Source of the DNA: Chelonoidis abingdonii
Lineage: Eukaryota; Chordata; Testudines; Testudinidae
Reading direction: 5' to 3'
Length of the DNA: 64,000 bases
Assembly (NCBI RefSeq): GCF_003597395.2
Contig: NC_133777.1
Location: 56,386,975-56,450,974, forward strand
Below are positions 1 to 12,767 of this stretch, one piece after another (position 1 is the stretch's first letter; each line of letters starts with the position of its first letter). Both the position numbers and the translations under genes were made by a program. Under the pieces are notes generated by a model. That model had not been told where the DNA came from and ran no database searches. It saw only the letters and a list, made by a program, of their open reading frames with translations.

Positions 1-1103
1 CTGCTATGGTGTCGCCTGTGTAAAATTGTAGGCAGAGTTGGCATCGAGGTTTGCTGGCACCGGATTCTCCTGGCAGATCTACTAGGTGCGGTGTGCAGTT
101 ACTGGTGAGAATATGTTTCAGGTTGTCTGTGTGGACGAGACTGGCCTGCACAGGCTGTAATTTAGGGTTATATGTACGCAGGATGGTTGGTAAGATATAT
201 GATGATGCATTGGAGGGGTTTTAGTTGGGACATGTATGTTATGGCCAGTCACGTCTCTGCTCTCGGTTCTTTCTTGGTTTTGATCATGGCAGTAGAAGTT
301 CTGGGTAATCGTCGGTCTGTTGTCTGTTTCTTCATTTCCTCACTGCAGGTATTTAGTTTGAGATGCTTGCGTGGAGATTTTGTAGTGTTGGTCTGTGAGG
401 GTTAAGCAGCATGCGGTTGTACCTCAGTGGCTTGGCTCAAACTGATCGGTGATGTGCCGATAGAAGCTGGAGGCATAGAAGTAGGCATAGCGGTCGGGTG
501 GTTTTGCATATACGGGTGGTGTAATGTGACCATCACTATTGCACGTGGTGTCTAGGAAGTGGACCTCCTGTGGTATTGCCCCGTCGCCGGCGGAGTAGGT
601 GGACAGCTGTTGAACATCGTGGGAATTTTCCAGAATCTCCTCCCCATGGGTCCAGATGATTTGAAAAAGATGTCATCAATGTAGCATAGGTAAGAGAAGG
701 GGCGTGAGTGGACGAGAGCTGAGAAGCGTTGTTCCAGGTCGGCCGTTTCACACACACAATTGGGCTATGTCGGGGCCGACATGCGGGGCACCTGTGTCGC
801 CACTGATCCTGGAAGAATATATGTCATCAAATGTTGAAATAGTTGTGTGTGAGGATAAAACAGCAGCTCAGCAGCCACTCTGTGCTGTGGCATCATCATC
901 AGGGTACTGTTCCTGACAGCTGTAATTCCATCTGTGTGTGGGATCGTTGTGTAGAGAGCATCGTCTACAACGCGCAGGGCATAGGATGGGTTTTTCTGGA
1001 AGGTACTATGGCATTGTGGAGGAGAATCCACCATGCGAAACTCCTCCTGAGTAGCGAATGCACAGTCTGGACCTATCATTGAATGCTTCCGCCGACATGG
1101 CAA
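1..1103 (-). mobile_element. Penelope-like element, 3' half of the reverse transcriptase (broken)
   Basis: The minus strand carries pieces of a Penelope-like reverse transcriptase in several frames. One reads DDALYTTIPHTDG (around 950-990), the block before the palm. Another reads YIDDIFF (around 665-690), the catalytic YxDD box in the form used by Penelope-like elements. Near the left edge is a Cys-containing KPRCQLC stretch, typical of the linker between the reverse transcriptase and the GIY-YIG endonuclease. The GIY-YIG domain itself would lie beyond position 1. Frameshifts and stops interrupt the frame, so this is a dead copy. The matching upstream half of the enzyme lies next to it on the opposite strand (1105-1610). 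Family assignment comes from motif recognition. Confidence 0.72.
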
Positions 1104-1104
1104 A

Positions 1105-1610
1105 GGCAGAAACTGTGGAAAAACAACATCGCTCTCCCTCCTAACCTAAGTTGTGCAGAACCAATGCCATCACACAAGCCGCAGAAACCACCCTGACATT
1201 TACTCATCAAAAGGCTGATAAAGGAGGTTGCTGTTCATCATGACAGGTTGACACCAAAGGAGGCCGCCGACAATCTCTCATACCAAATTCTACAGGCCAC
1301 TTCCCTCGGATACCGCACTAGGAAACCTAAGAAACTGCACCATTCTTACCTCAGGCACGCTTCTGTACACTAACATCGGAACAAATCAAGCCCTCTCACG
1401 CACGCGCCACGCCTCCTCTCTATCTACTACCCAAGATCCACAAACCCGGAAATCCTGGACGCCCCATCATCTCGGGCATTGGCACTCTCACTGAAGGACT
1501 GTCTGGATATGTGGACTCTCTACTCAGACCCTATGCCACCAGCACTCCCAGCTATCTCCGTGACACACTGATTTCCTGAGGAAACTACAATGCATTGGTG
1601 ATGCCAAAAT
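1105..1610 (+). mobile_element. Penelope-like element, N-terminal half of the reverse transcriptase, inverted relative to 1-1103
   Basis: Plus-strand frames give the earlier part of a Penelope-like reverse transcriptase: an ADKGG-like block near 1215-1235, then [18 protein letters not shown] (around 1420-1475), [19 protein letters not shown], and a [12 protein letters not shown] stretch ending near 1605. In an intact element this part directly precedes the segment found at 1103-1 on the other strand. The two halves therefore face opposite directions, meeting at about 1104. Frameshifts and stops are present. Confidence 0.7.
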
Positions 1611-3213
1611 ACATTTGGATGTAGCCAAAATACAAATCTGATCAAATATCCTCCTGCGTTTCAGACAACTAATTATCACAATCCTGAAAGGCAGATAGGG
1701 ATATTTATCAGCCTCTGATTTAGTGAAGTAATTTTCCAAAGGCAGCACAAAAGATCAGTTTTACTTCTGTGTCTACTGATGATGACAACAGCTGACCTTT
1801 GAGGGACACCTGCACCCTTCTTGACTCCTACTGTAGTATGAAAACTCTACTGCAATATAAAATCAGAGAGAGAGAGAGAAAATATAGGCCATTGGTCTTC
1901 TTAGAGCCAGTGAGCCTTTGTTTAGGCCTTGTGAAAAATATTAAAATGCATGGTGCTCATTTTTCTAAGCTATTTATATGGCCCAAGAAAATCTATAGTA
2001 CATAAACATGCTTTGTGAATGAGAATACCATTGTTGGATATATTATGCTAGAAGTCAGTTTGACTGAAAAAGGTACTTTTAAAAAAAATTGTCCTATTAT
2101 GGAGTCAATGACATTCCGAGGATCATTTTCAGAGGGCGATGTAAATTTTACTATATGCACATTGTGTAAGTCTGCATTATGCAAAGTGTGCATGTTACAG
2201 GAACATACCAGAGGAAACACAGAGCAGTGCATGTTGCTTAGATGCTAGACACAGAGCATTGTTAAATGGAGATACTGCTGAGCTAGTAGTACCAAAAATG
2301 CATTCCATCGTTATGTGGGTGGAATTTTAAAGGAAAGAAATTTTGGAACCCTGGGTAAATTGCTAGCCAAAAAATCAATTAAATCTGGTCTGTTAATAAT
2401 ATTTAGTGCTTTCCACCCTCAGCATACTCCATACAACACTAACCATAACCCATTAATTTGTTAATATCAGAGATTATTTAATATTAATTTACACAGGAAC
2501 TTTAACAAGTATATAGCATTACAAACTACAGGGATCCATGTATTTTACAAAATATACTATGGAACTCAGCTTTTATTTTTGGTGCCAGAAATGCTATGGC
2601 TGCTTTATGACCATGCTGTGAAGAAAAATACTCAGATAACTGGAAATTTCAAGAGAATTATAGTAAGCAGAATGCATTTGTGCATTTAATTTGTCCAGAA
2701 ACAATGGTCCAATAGTCTAGCATAATTTTTTTAAAGACTCTACACTGACCAGGAATGGTCAGAACGGTGGCTTTGCATTGCCTCAGTAAGGTGACTCTTC
2801 TAGGATCATCATGCTCTTTAGCACTATTGGTTCAGTAATGGCTCAGACTCCTATTCACAGTAGTACTTAGGAAGGTCTTGACTTAAGCCTTATTAAGTAT
2901 GTCCTTAAGTGATTTGCTGATTAGGGCTGGAGTTAAGCATATGCTTAAATTCTTTTCTGAATTTGAACCTCTGCGGGAAGAGAGCCACCATCATGATCAC
3001 TTCCTGCTGCATCTAGAATTTTCCCTGAAAGTCCCCCTCTAACTCTGCTTCAGATAATATCACAGCCCATAATGGTATATGACTGCAGTTCATCTAAGCA
3101 ATTTAAATGACTGGTTTTGTGTTTAACTGAAACAAAGCTTGCAGCCATTGTCTTCCATAAAAAAAAGTCTGTCATTTACACATAGTTGGATCTCTTGAGA
3201 CAATGCATTAGAC
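1611..3213. other. Noncoding, AT-rich stretch
   Basis: No gene recognised. A short (GA)n run lies at about 1867-1880. Around 2795-2965 is a degenerate stretch with repeated TTAAG motifs resembling an old interspersed repeat seen elsewhere in this window (4925-5060, 6040-6185). Nothing else stands out. Confidence 0.5.
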
Positions 3214-3580
3214 CAGGGGTTCTCAACCTTTTCCTTTTTGAGCCCTTTCCTGCCCCCCCATGCTGTAAAAACTCCACAGTCCACCTGTGCCACAACAACT
3301 GTTTTTCTGCATATAAGAGTCAGGGCTATGGTTAAGGAGTAGCAAGCAGGGCAGTTGCTTGCGGCCCCACATCACAGGAGGCCCTGCAAAGATAAGGTGC
3401 TCAGGCTTTGGCTTTAGCCCTGGGGTGGCAGAGCTTGGAGTCCCAGACTTCACCTCCAGGTGATGGGGCTTCAGTTTTCTGCCCTGGCCCCCAGCAAGTC
3501 TAATGCCAACCCTGCTTGGTGGACCTCCTGAAACCTCACAGCCCCCCACAGGGCCCCAGATCGCTGGTTAAGAACCACTG
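3214..3580. mobile_element. hAT-type MITE with 8-bp target duplication
   Basis: The left end is CAGGGGTTCTCAACC. The right end, read in reverse complement, is CAGTGGTTCTTAACC, giving imperfect terminal inverted repeats of about 15 bp. The element is flanked by a perfect 8-bp direct repeat CATTAGAC (3206-3213 and 3581-3588), the target-duplication length of hAT transposons. The 367-bp body has no transposase coding and is GC-richer than its flanks. Confidence 0.88.
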
Positions 3581-3849
3581 CATTAGACTAAACCAAAGCC
3601 ATACTGAGGAATTTTTAAATATTAATAAATAGCAACTTATTCATTGTACCAAAATGTTAATAAATTCTAGTGATAATTATTTTTCTATTATTTAAAATCC
3701 GTATTTCATAAATATTTTAATTGAATCAGATCTTTTAACATAATTAGGATTCTTATTCTGGCCTTGCTAGTAAGTGCAGGAGCCCCTTTAAACGTATGCA
3801 CTGTTGAACATAAGTCCAGTTAAATAAAAGTTACTCATTTTACCAAAGT

Positions 3850-4020
3850 ATCTCAAAATGCTTTCCCAAGCTTGGGTAGATACTCTCCCCATGTTAGATA
3901 TGAAGAAAATAAGATGGAGGGGTTGAGTAATTTACCCAAGGCTACATACCAAATCAGGATTTAGACCAATGTAGAACAAAATGCCTCTCTCTTTCTCCTA
4001 GCCCATAGCTCCAGGCTGTG
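3850..4020 (+). repeat. MIR-like ancient SINE fragment
   Basis: The stretch has the order of blocks seen in MIR/CORE-type SINEs: a CCCCATGTTAGATATGAAG block, a GTTGAGTAATTTACCCAAGG block, then a CATACCAAATCAGGATTTAGACC-like end. It is strongly diverged with no clear ends. Recognition is by pattern only. Confidence 0.5.
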
Positions 4021-7000
4021 TTAATTCTTCACATGAAGTGCAAAAATTCCATACAACTCTGCAAATAGAATCGTATATCTAATTTACAATTGTATTTTCA
4101 GAACAGCAACCTGCAGTTCAAGCTTTAATACCATAGTGGCCATTTTGCTGTTGGTGGTTTTGCTATTGAACAAGTTTTTTGTTCTTTATTTTCGGAATGA
4201 AATACTGTAGCAGATTAGAAAGAAGACACATTCAAAAGGAAATTAGTACTCCTCTCCCTGGTCTTACTGCGGATGCTAAATGCATAGTGCTTGACCTAAA
4301 TAAATAAATCTTTTAGGACAACATGTTCTAAGTGACCATTTTTAAAATTTGCTGCAATTAAGGACTACCAGCAAGTCCTTTTTATCTCAGCACCTTAACT
4401 GGCTGTGTGTGATGTTGACCAATAAATTGTAATAAGGGGCTGATATGAGCTGATGAAAGCTTGTAGGGAAGCCAACAAGGCTTTTTGAATGTTGTTCATA
4501 AGCATTTCAATCATAAATGTTTTCTATAGTGCTCCTACGTAGCCCTATACTTATGCACAGCAAATCCCTCTCCACTTCAACTATCAGACTGCACTATGTC
4601 AAGGCTGCTTTCAGGGTTGATCTAATGCTTAAGCAGTAGCACTGGTAGTGTCCCTCAAAGCTGACAGAACTGAAATACTGTGGTAATTTTGTTAAGACTC
4701 CTCCAGTACACGTCAGTGTTTAAGGAATCATTTCTCCAAATGTGTACCAAATACAAATTTTCTGGGTGCCCTTGCAGTTCACCAGACTCTCAAATTTATT
4801 TAAAAGGCTATACTTTTTTTGTATAAAGTGTAGGATACTTGTGAATAGACTACTTATGTAAAACACCTAGTGAGCCAACTTGTGTAGCGATCAAACTGTT
4901 GGGGTTTTGAATAACATTTGCACTGTTAGGGCATGATTCTACAGACTGCTGAGCACTCTGAGCACACTCCTGCAAAGAATGTAAGCACTTGCTTAACTTT
5001 TAAGTACTTTTTGCAGTATCAGTTCCAAAGTGCTTAGCAACTTGTAGGATCAAGCCCTTGTTTCTGGAGGGAGATCCAGCCACCAAGGTTATAAGCCTCC
5101 ATCCTTTCAGAGATCAGGTGCAGAGGTGTGTGTTTAAGGGATGAGGGAATCATCTTTAATAATAAGTGCTCTGTTGGCATCTCCTCTTTCCCATCTGTGT
5201 TTCTATTTCTACTTCACATTGTTCCAGATTAGTGCTCCTAATGGCATTTCACATGTCCCCTCTCTTCGTCCAAAAGTATATGCTCACATACACCAAAAGA
5301 CCATTCTGTATTGTTTCAAGCATCTCACCTGCTATGGCATTTGTAGATCAGTCTTCTGCATACCCTACATCGAAAGCTGTCTAAGGCTAAGTAAAATTCA
5401 TCCACTCCTTCCTCTTATTGACTCTTCTCAATGTTCAGTTGGAATGGGTAGGCATGACCTTTCTTTTGCAAATTCATGTTGCCTTCTTGAAACTATACAT
5501 TTATATTGTGTGCACAATAGTTTTGTGCCACTTAGATATTTCCAAATGCTGCCACTGCCAATTGACCTTACAGTGCTTGCAGGGCCCTTGCTGCTTATCA
5601 GCTTCTTTCCACTCTATTGCTTTGCCCATCTTTATAAGAAATTGATTGGCTCCTTATCTAGGGACTAGGGAAGACCAGTAAATGAACCATCACAAGCTCC
5701 CTGAACCTTATACCTTCAATCATCCTTGAAGCACAAGTTATTAAAATTAAGAACCAGCACAAGTTGACTGTGTGTGTCACATGTGGTACCTAGGAGTTTA
5801 GTTGGGATCAGCTTTAGCTCACAGTAAATCTGAATTACACAGCATCACACATAGATCTTAAACTGGAAGGCTTATACAAGACCAAATATATGGCTACAGA
5901 TTCCAAGACAAGAAAACAGTTGCCACAAACGTCACTGCCAAATTTGGAGTAGAAGTATATAGTGGGGCGTGACTGCATCAGGTGTACATTTAGAGAAGCT
6001 GTTCTCAGTATAATCATAACTTTGCCATGTTTTACAATTAGTCATTACTATTGGCTTGGTCTTGCAAGGTGCTAAGCACGCTGGCCCAGATCCACAGCAG
6101 CACTGGAGCATGTGCCTAAACATAGGCACACGGGTGGTCCCATTAGGATTAAGCACATACTTAAATATTCTGCCATAAAGGCGTTATAAAAATGACTTAC
6201 CATGTCTAGATTAAAAAGAAAATTAGTAATCAGGTTCAACCAAACTCTAGGTACCACATGGGACAAAAAAGTCGGTAATCTATAAGGTTAGAGAAAAGAG
6301 TTTTTCCTTTTGTTGCAAAGGTTCTCTTTCAGTCTTTTCTGACATAGTTTGAGGTCATTATCACAGTTTAGATATTCTCTCCTTAGAGTAAAGAAAAACT
6401 GGCAGATTAACATTTTGAGTCCCAGAAGACTGAAATTGATGCTCTCTTGAGCTCAACTGTCAAATAATATAATATATCCTTCCAGCATGATTTATATAAC
6501 TATTTAAAGAAGTCTTAAATTCCTACCCCCAGAGATAAGGCTATTGGAACAATGCATCATCCTTTTAATGAGATTTTATTACGTTATTTGTTTGGTTTGC
6601 TTATCTTAATGATATTACTAAGTGTTCTATTTTATGTTTTTATAATGGTCTCTTATTGTCAGTCAAGGTGATGGATAACTCTGAAACGAGAGCATACACT
6701 CTCAAACAGTGATGCACACACTCAACCACGGATGTTATCCTGGTAAATAAAAATGGAAAATTGGAATCTCTGTTGAAGCTGCATTGCCAGGAAGCTAAGG
6801 GCTGTGCCAGTTCAGAATATGGGGTCTCCGTGTGGTTAACAGGACTTGGGAAAGCCTCATGGTCCATGGAAATGCAAGCCACACCCATTCCCCCTTGTTA
6901 ATACCACATGTTGGGGAAAATCTCTCACAGGAACTCTTGCAATGACTTCCTCACACCCACCACTTTAAATTTGAGCTAGTAAAAAAAAATGCAATTTTTT

Positions 7001-9700
7001 TTTTGTTGGGCACACTGGTGGGAAATATTTTTAATTTTCCATAATTTTTTTTCAAACACTAAACAATTTTACTGAAGTTTTTTGTTTACATTTTTCATTT
7101 AAAAATATTGACCAAAACAAAATATTTTCCATTAAAGTTTTCATTTTGGTTACAAGCCCACTTTTGTTCTTCCCAACTCCATCCCTCCCTCCCAAAAATA
7201 GTTTTTTTTCCGGCCAGCTCTGCTGTCAGTATAGCAGGGAAACACAAACTGACAAAACAAATAATCCAAATAAAAACTTGGTAGCTGAGGCTTAACAATA
7301 ACTTTTATTCTGGGTATATCATACTGAAACTCGGGTAGCTTATCCCTCCCATCCAATGTTCAGATCAAGGTAGTTCAGCCAAATATGCAGTTGGTAGTAA
7401 TGTTGTATAACAGAAGACAAGAAAATATAATATGCAAATTTATTTTCTAGTCGGTCTCTTAACTCTTATAATACAAATTCTGCCAATGCTTATAATACAA
7501 CTCCTTATTTCCAAGATTTTATGTTGTGGAAATTCCAAAACAATATCCATATGGGACTTGTTCTATGCTGGCGTAAATCCATGGAGTTTTGGGGAGATAC
7601 CTCTGATTTACTCTGGTACAAGTGAGGATAATCAAGTCCATAAAGTTCAGTGCTCAGTATAAGTTCTGAGCTTGGCTATTTTTATTTCTATCAGTAATGG
7701 GATTGTTTGACTATAAGGTTATTTTTCTCCATACTCTAATTGCTTTACACCCCTCCCTTTCTTTGTTGTTGTGGTTGTTTTGGAGGGCATAGTTTAAGGA
7801 CTGAAAGAATTATATTGGTTTTCCTTCCATAACTAGAATGTTTTCCCCCCATTAGTGGTACACAACTCCTCCACTCAGCAAAACAAATGAAATGAATACT
7901 ATTCTTAATAAAAAGTAGAAAAAAAATAACCCTGCCATTTGTATACTAATGTATAGTTTTAAATTAGACTGAATGGTGCTCTCTGCAACAACATTTCACT
8001 GCTGGGGCTCTAAGTCAGGGGAAAGCAGATTATTTACAAGAATAGCAAAAGAACCAGGAATGATAGATTCCTAAATTTGTTGTGATCGTCAAATACACTG
8101 TGCAGGATTCCATCCTTCAGAAAATTATATTTTAAGTCCTCTTGCTCCCTGAGCTACTCAAACAGAGTTAGTTTCACTAGTTTCGGACCCAGTTGTGAAA
8201 CCCTTACTAAAGTTGTGTAGTACCTCACTCCATGGGCTAGTCCACATAGACATTGGTTTGAGGCAAGCTAGAGTGTTTAAATCCTTCCACTCACCTGATA
8301 AAATAAAGGTTTGTGGCCCAACAAAATATAGCTTATAGGGCCTGATCCCATTGATTTCAATATGAATATTCACAGCAGTAAGCACTATGCCCAGTGGCAA
8401 ATGTGTTACAAGATTGAGACCTTATATCCTAAAAGCCTCCCACTCCCTCAGCCAGAACTTACTAGAGGACATAGGAGCCTGTATGAGTATCTCTACACTG
8501 AAATTCAAAACCCACAGCCGTCCTGTGCCAGTTGATTTGCATTTACAGGGCTGGAAGCTGCCACTCCACTTCTGCCTGGCTCAGCACACTTCCTATCAAC
8601 AAAAACCTGATCTGGGGTTACCTCTTCAAGAGGGAGTTATTTCCAAGCTCGGACTCAGAAGTTGAGCTGGTAATATATTCTTTCGGGGGGGAGGATTGTT
8701 GTTGAATGGGTGGGATAAAGCTGATGGGGGAAGGAAGGTGAACTTGTGTGTGTGGCAGGCTTATTATTGAGGATGTGGCTATGATGTGCTAAAATAGCCT
8801 TGGAACTGATGGAGGGAGGGGAGGGGGTGGTTTTTGGTGGTAAAAGGGATTGTTTAGTTTTTGTTTTTAAAATAAAAGATAAGTTACAGCTTCTCTTTCC
8901 TGTAGGGGCAAGAGCCCTCAAGGGATAGGGAATAATAATGTACAGGCATATGCCTACTTATTCCCTTAGTTCTTTGCAGCAGGGGAACTGCTACATAAAC
9001 ATTATCTCCACATGTAAAGGCGAGAGCTTTGGGGAAGGTAAGCATTTGGTTATTGTTTGTGGAGATGGGAGATTAAGGGACCAGGGTAGGATTGTGAGTA
9101 TCAATATTTTTGTAGTGGGAAGCATGATGGAGTGCACCTGCATACTCTGGGGATTAGCTTTGCAAGGTCAACACTCTTTTCCCCAAGTTGCATACCACCT
9201 CTCTATCTGGGTCTACAGCCCATCTGTCACTTGTGAGCTGTAGCCTCTTCGTCATGATTCAGCTGTGCAGCCAGGGCACCATACATGTTTTCCCCCTTCT
9301 GAGATAGCAAAGCCTTCCTTCAGCAATCCTGAGCAGTCTTCCTATTCACTACTGTATAGTACTATTCCCTTAGTGACAACAGTCAAGGCTCACGGACCCT
9401 CTAGCCAACAGTCAAGGTCTTTGCCCTTTCCTTACCACCTGGCACTTCCCCTTTCTCTGGGTTTTCCACCTTCAACACTCCCTCCTCCCAGAGAGTAATT
9501 GAAGGCTACATGTCTCTTCAGCCTCCAAACACTTCTCCCAGGTAATGACTGCAGCCTATTGCCCAGCAGCTCCTTCTGCTACCAATTTCCTGTCTTTATA
9601 GTCTTAGCCCAGCTCGTTCCTCCTCAACTGAGCTCCCACACTAAGTTAGGGAACTACTTAGCCACCTGATGGCCCTCAGTTGTGACTTGCTGTGCTAATT
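4021..9700. other. Noncoding stretch with degenerate old repeats
   Basis: No gene recognised. Short degenerate fragments that look like one old sauropsid interspersed repeat occur at about 4925-5060, 6040-6185 and 8335-8400; they share TTAAGCAC-type and GGGCCTGATCC-type motifs. A chance open frame of 175 codons at 5141-5668 has no recognisable domain and lies in ordinary AT-rich DNA. Poly-T and poly-A runs are frequent at 6960-7210. Confidence 0.45.
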
Positions 9701-9702
9701 AG

Positions 9703-9912
9703 CCCCATGGGTGTTCCAGGGCTGGAGCAGCCACAGGGAAAAAATAGAGGGTACTGAGCACCCATCAGCAGTCTCCCTGTCAGCTTTCCTCCTACCCCCA
9801 CCCAATGCCTCCTGCAAGCCACGATCAGCTGTTTTGCAGTGTGCAGGAAGCACAGGGGGGAGGGGGCAGAACAGGATGAGAAGGGGCAGGGTGGGGCCTT
9901 GGGGGTGTTTGG
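9703..9912. repeat. GC-rich interspersed repeat, unclassified
   Basis: An abrupt GC-rich island in AT-rich DNA, with GAGCACCCATCAGCAG and GATCAGCTGTTTTGCAGTG blocks and a G-rich right half. It resembles a common GC-rich repeat of turtle genomes, but class and exact ends cannot be set from one copy. Confidence 0.38.
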
Positions 9913-9950
9913 TTTTGTGAGATTAGAAAGTTAGCTTAGTTCCCTTAGAG

Positions 9951-10312
9951 CAGTGGCTCTCAACCTTTCCAGTCTACTGTACTCCTTTCACGAGTCTGAT
10001 TTGTCTTGTGTACCTCAGGTTTCACCTCAGTTAAAAACTACTTGCTTACATAATCAGACATAAAAATACAAAAGTGTCACAGCAGATGATGACTGAAAAA
10101 TTGCTTACTCTCTCATTTTTACCATATAATTATAAAATAAATCCATTGGAATATAAATATTGTACTGATATTTTAGTATATAGAGCAGTATAAACAAGTC
10201 ATTGTATGAAATCTTAGTTTGTACTGACTTTGCTAGTGCTTTTTATGTAGCCTGTTATAAAACTAGGCAAATATCTTAGATGAGTTGATGTACCCCTGGT
10301 TGAGAACCACGG
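9951..10312. mobile_element. hAT-type MITE (same family as 56199-56600)
   Basis: The left terminus is CAGTGGCTCTCAACC and the right terminus is GGTTGAGAACCACGG, near-perfect terminal inverted repeats. The flanks are CCTTAGAG (9943-9950) and CCTTAGAA (10313-10320), an 8-bp target duplication with one mismatch. The AT-rich internal sequence matches, in opposite orientation, the element at 56199-56600 over nearly its whole length. Confidence 0.87.
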
Positions 10313-12640
10313 CCTTAGAACAATACCCAACAGGCATAACTTGCCTTTTAAACTTGTGTTAAAACCACTAAGTAAGGGGAGAATCAGGATCAGAGAGATT
10401 TACTGTGGGGTAGCAAACAGCAGATGTGTAGCACGTGCACATAAATCACTAGGTGTACATTTGCTCTGTCTGAGCAACACCTCAAATTAATGTCTGAACA
10501 GTAAAATGAAGTGTATCCTATTACAAATTGAGAAAGATTTGCTATTGAAGTAAACAAATTATTCTATAATGGCTGTACACAAAAGTGGGCATAGATTATT
10601 AACTGTAGAAAGGTGGATAGTTACAGGTTTGCGCTTAAGCAGCACAGTTAAAATGGAGATACAGATTGTTTAACTGATTCAGGATGACAGTCTGTAGATT
10701 AAATATATTCCTTAAAGGTCTGTCAATAAAGTTTACTATTAATTGTCACTTGAAATCAAGTATTTCTTACAAAATTATGTCGCTTCAACGTTAAGATGGT
10801 ATAGTCAGTCACACACAGGTGAGAAAATATGGAGTTGGCATTGATCTAGTACCATCTCAACTACTGTTTCTACATTAGACATAGGTTTATAAAAATGCTG
10901 TCATTACATTCAAGGGGACAGCACTGTTGTTTATGTTATTTATTAGTGATTCTAGTAGATGTCCAGTTTTATCAAGTTTGCAGACTGCAGATGCTGCACA
11001 GTGGGATTTGAATGCCTCTGCTAGACTACATTTCAGGAATATTGCATTCAGGTTGCAATCTTTTGGCAGCCCAAAAGGCCAGTGTTTGTGTCATGATCCG
11101 TTTTTATTTTTATTGCTTAGAAGTTTTTCCATTTTATTATTTCAATTCACTGATCTCTTTTTGTTGTACTCTCTAAAGACAAATACTGATTAAGCTTTTT
11201 TTGAGACATACGTTTAGTTTGAGATTCTAGCAAGAGTAGGAAAATGGATTTCTTTTTCCCCTCAATAACTGATCTAATGAAAAACAATGCCAGTGTCCAC
11301 TTCTAAAAGTGCACTAAAATTCACAGTGTGGGGATAAGAATAGCAAATTTTATTATCAGAGGTGAAAGGTAATGCAAAGGAAACTTCGGTGCCTGTGAGA
11401 AAGTGTTCAAGTGTAGAGAGAGACGGTAACACATGCTCACTGAAAATGTAACCATTACCTTGACCTTGAATTTACATAGACTAGAACAGCTGAAGACATG
11501 CACGATCCACAGTGTCATTTGTTTCTGTCCAATGAAAGCATGAATCTGTCAAAGCTCTCTTCCTGCTTGCAGACACTAAGCAAAGTGATTTGGGGGGGAA
11601 AAAAGATATTATTGTAGTTTCAGAACTACCCAGGTGAAGCCCAATAGACTGCAGTGCCCAATATCAAAGCACTTCAAGTATCACATTTTATTTAACACCT
11701 TTGCTGTTGGGCATTGAAGAAACCTGGAGGGCTGAAATGTTGGCAGCTCACTTGAAAAGAAAGGAAGACATGAGTCATTAAAACAGGCTGAGTAAGTAAA
11801 AAAAACTTTACCATGCTAATGTAGTGTGCAGCAGAGTGGAAATTTCCTGAGCATTATGAGAAAAGGTTTTCCTGAAGGGGCCACCAGCAACATCCCTGCA
11901 AATCAGTTAAACTCAGAAAGCCTTAGCATAGCTGGATTAAGGTACAGGTAGGGCAGCAGCTGGGGATTATAGGCTAATACTGATTGCCCGACTAATATCA
12001 AAAGCAACCTGAATGCTGCTATCAATTTACAGTCCAAATAACCCAGAGATTGAGCTAGAATTGATTTTTTTTTAAACTAGTCTCTCTCAAAACACTACTT
12101 CCAAACAAGAAGCTCTGAAAGCAGAAACTAAAGCTTGCAATAAGATAGGCTGGAATGATTCCAACTGAGCTATTTTATTAGCTGATTTTTAAACTCTCTT
12201 TGGTAATTTTGTGAAATAATACCTTTTTTACTTTTGTTCTGTCTTGGACATAATATAATCTAATACCCCCTGAGTTACTGGACTCCAGGGTTCCACAGAG
12301 TAAGAAACTCATGCAGGTTCTGCAAACAAGGCAACATCTTTACTGAGGCTAGCGTAACGTTCAAGCTGTTTGACCATAGGGATCAATGCTGCTCCCTGCT
12401 GAGGCCTGCAGCAGGTATCTTCATTATAACATACTGGATAGCAAGAGGGTTTTTCTCACACCACATCAGGCTACAGGGAATGTAACAATGCAAAGGCTTC
12501 CTTGAGGGCTGCTCAGCACAACAATATTGTCTGGCTATGGCGAAAGGACAGGAGACATTTGAGATGGGTTTAATCAGGCTGCAACCTTATTATTAGATGT
12601 CTGGGACTACCCAGCCGATAACAGTGCACAGTGCAGGTAA
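10313..12640. other. Noncoding stretch, nothing recognised
   Basis: AT-rich sequence without convincing open frames or sharp repeat boundaries. The part from about 12240 to 12640 is less AT-rich and may belong to the 3' flank or terminal region of the Ngaro-like element to its right, but no terminal repeat could be fixed. Confidence 0.4.
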
Positions 12641-12767
12641 CCCCATGTTTATTTCATAATTACCCAGGCGGCTTTTACCAGTTCCCCCTCTTTTTCCATC
12701 CAGGTCCCTCCAACAAATCCATTGACGAGATCTTACCATACCTGGGGTGAGGGGCTTCCATTAGCTC

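Noticed and set aside
172..405. Plus-strand frame of 77 codons at the left edge
   Set aside because: Antisense of the Penelope-like element; the minus-strand motifs are the real signal.
5141..5668. 175-codon open frame on the plus strand with hydrophobic stretches
   Set aside because: No recognisable domain, ordinary AT/pyrimidine-rich DNA, no splice or promoter context; a frame of this length is possible by chance in 64 kb and the Leu/Phe/Cys/Ser composition is that of translated pyrimidine-rich noncoding DNA.
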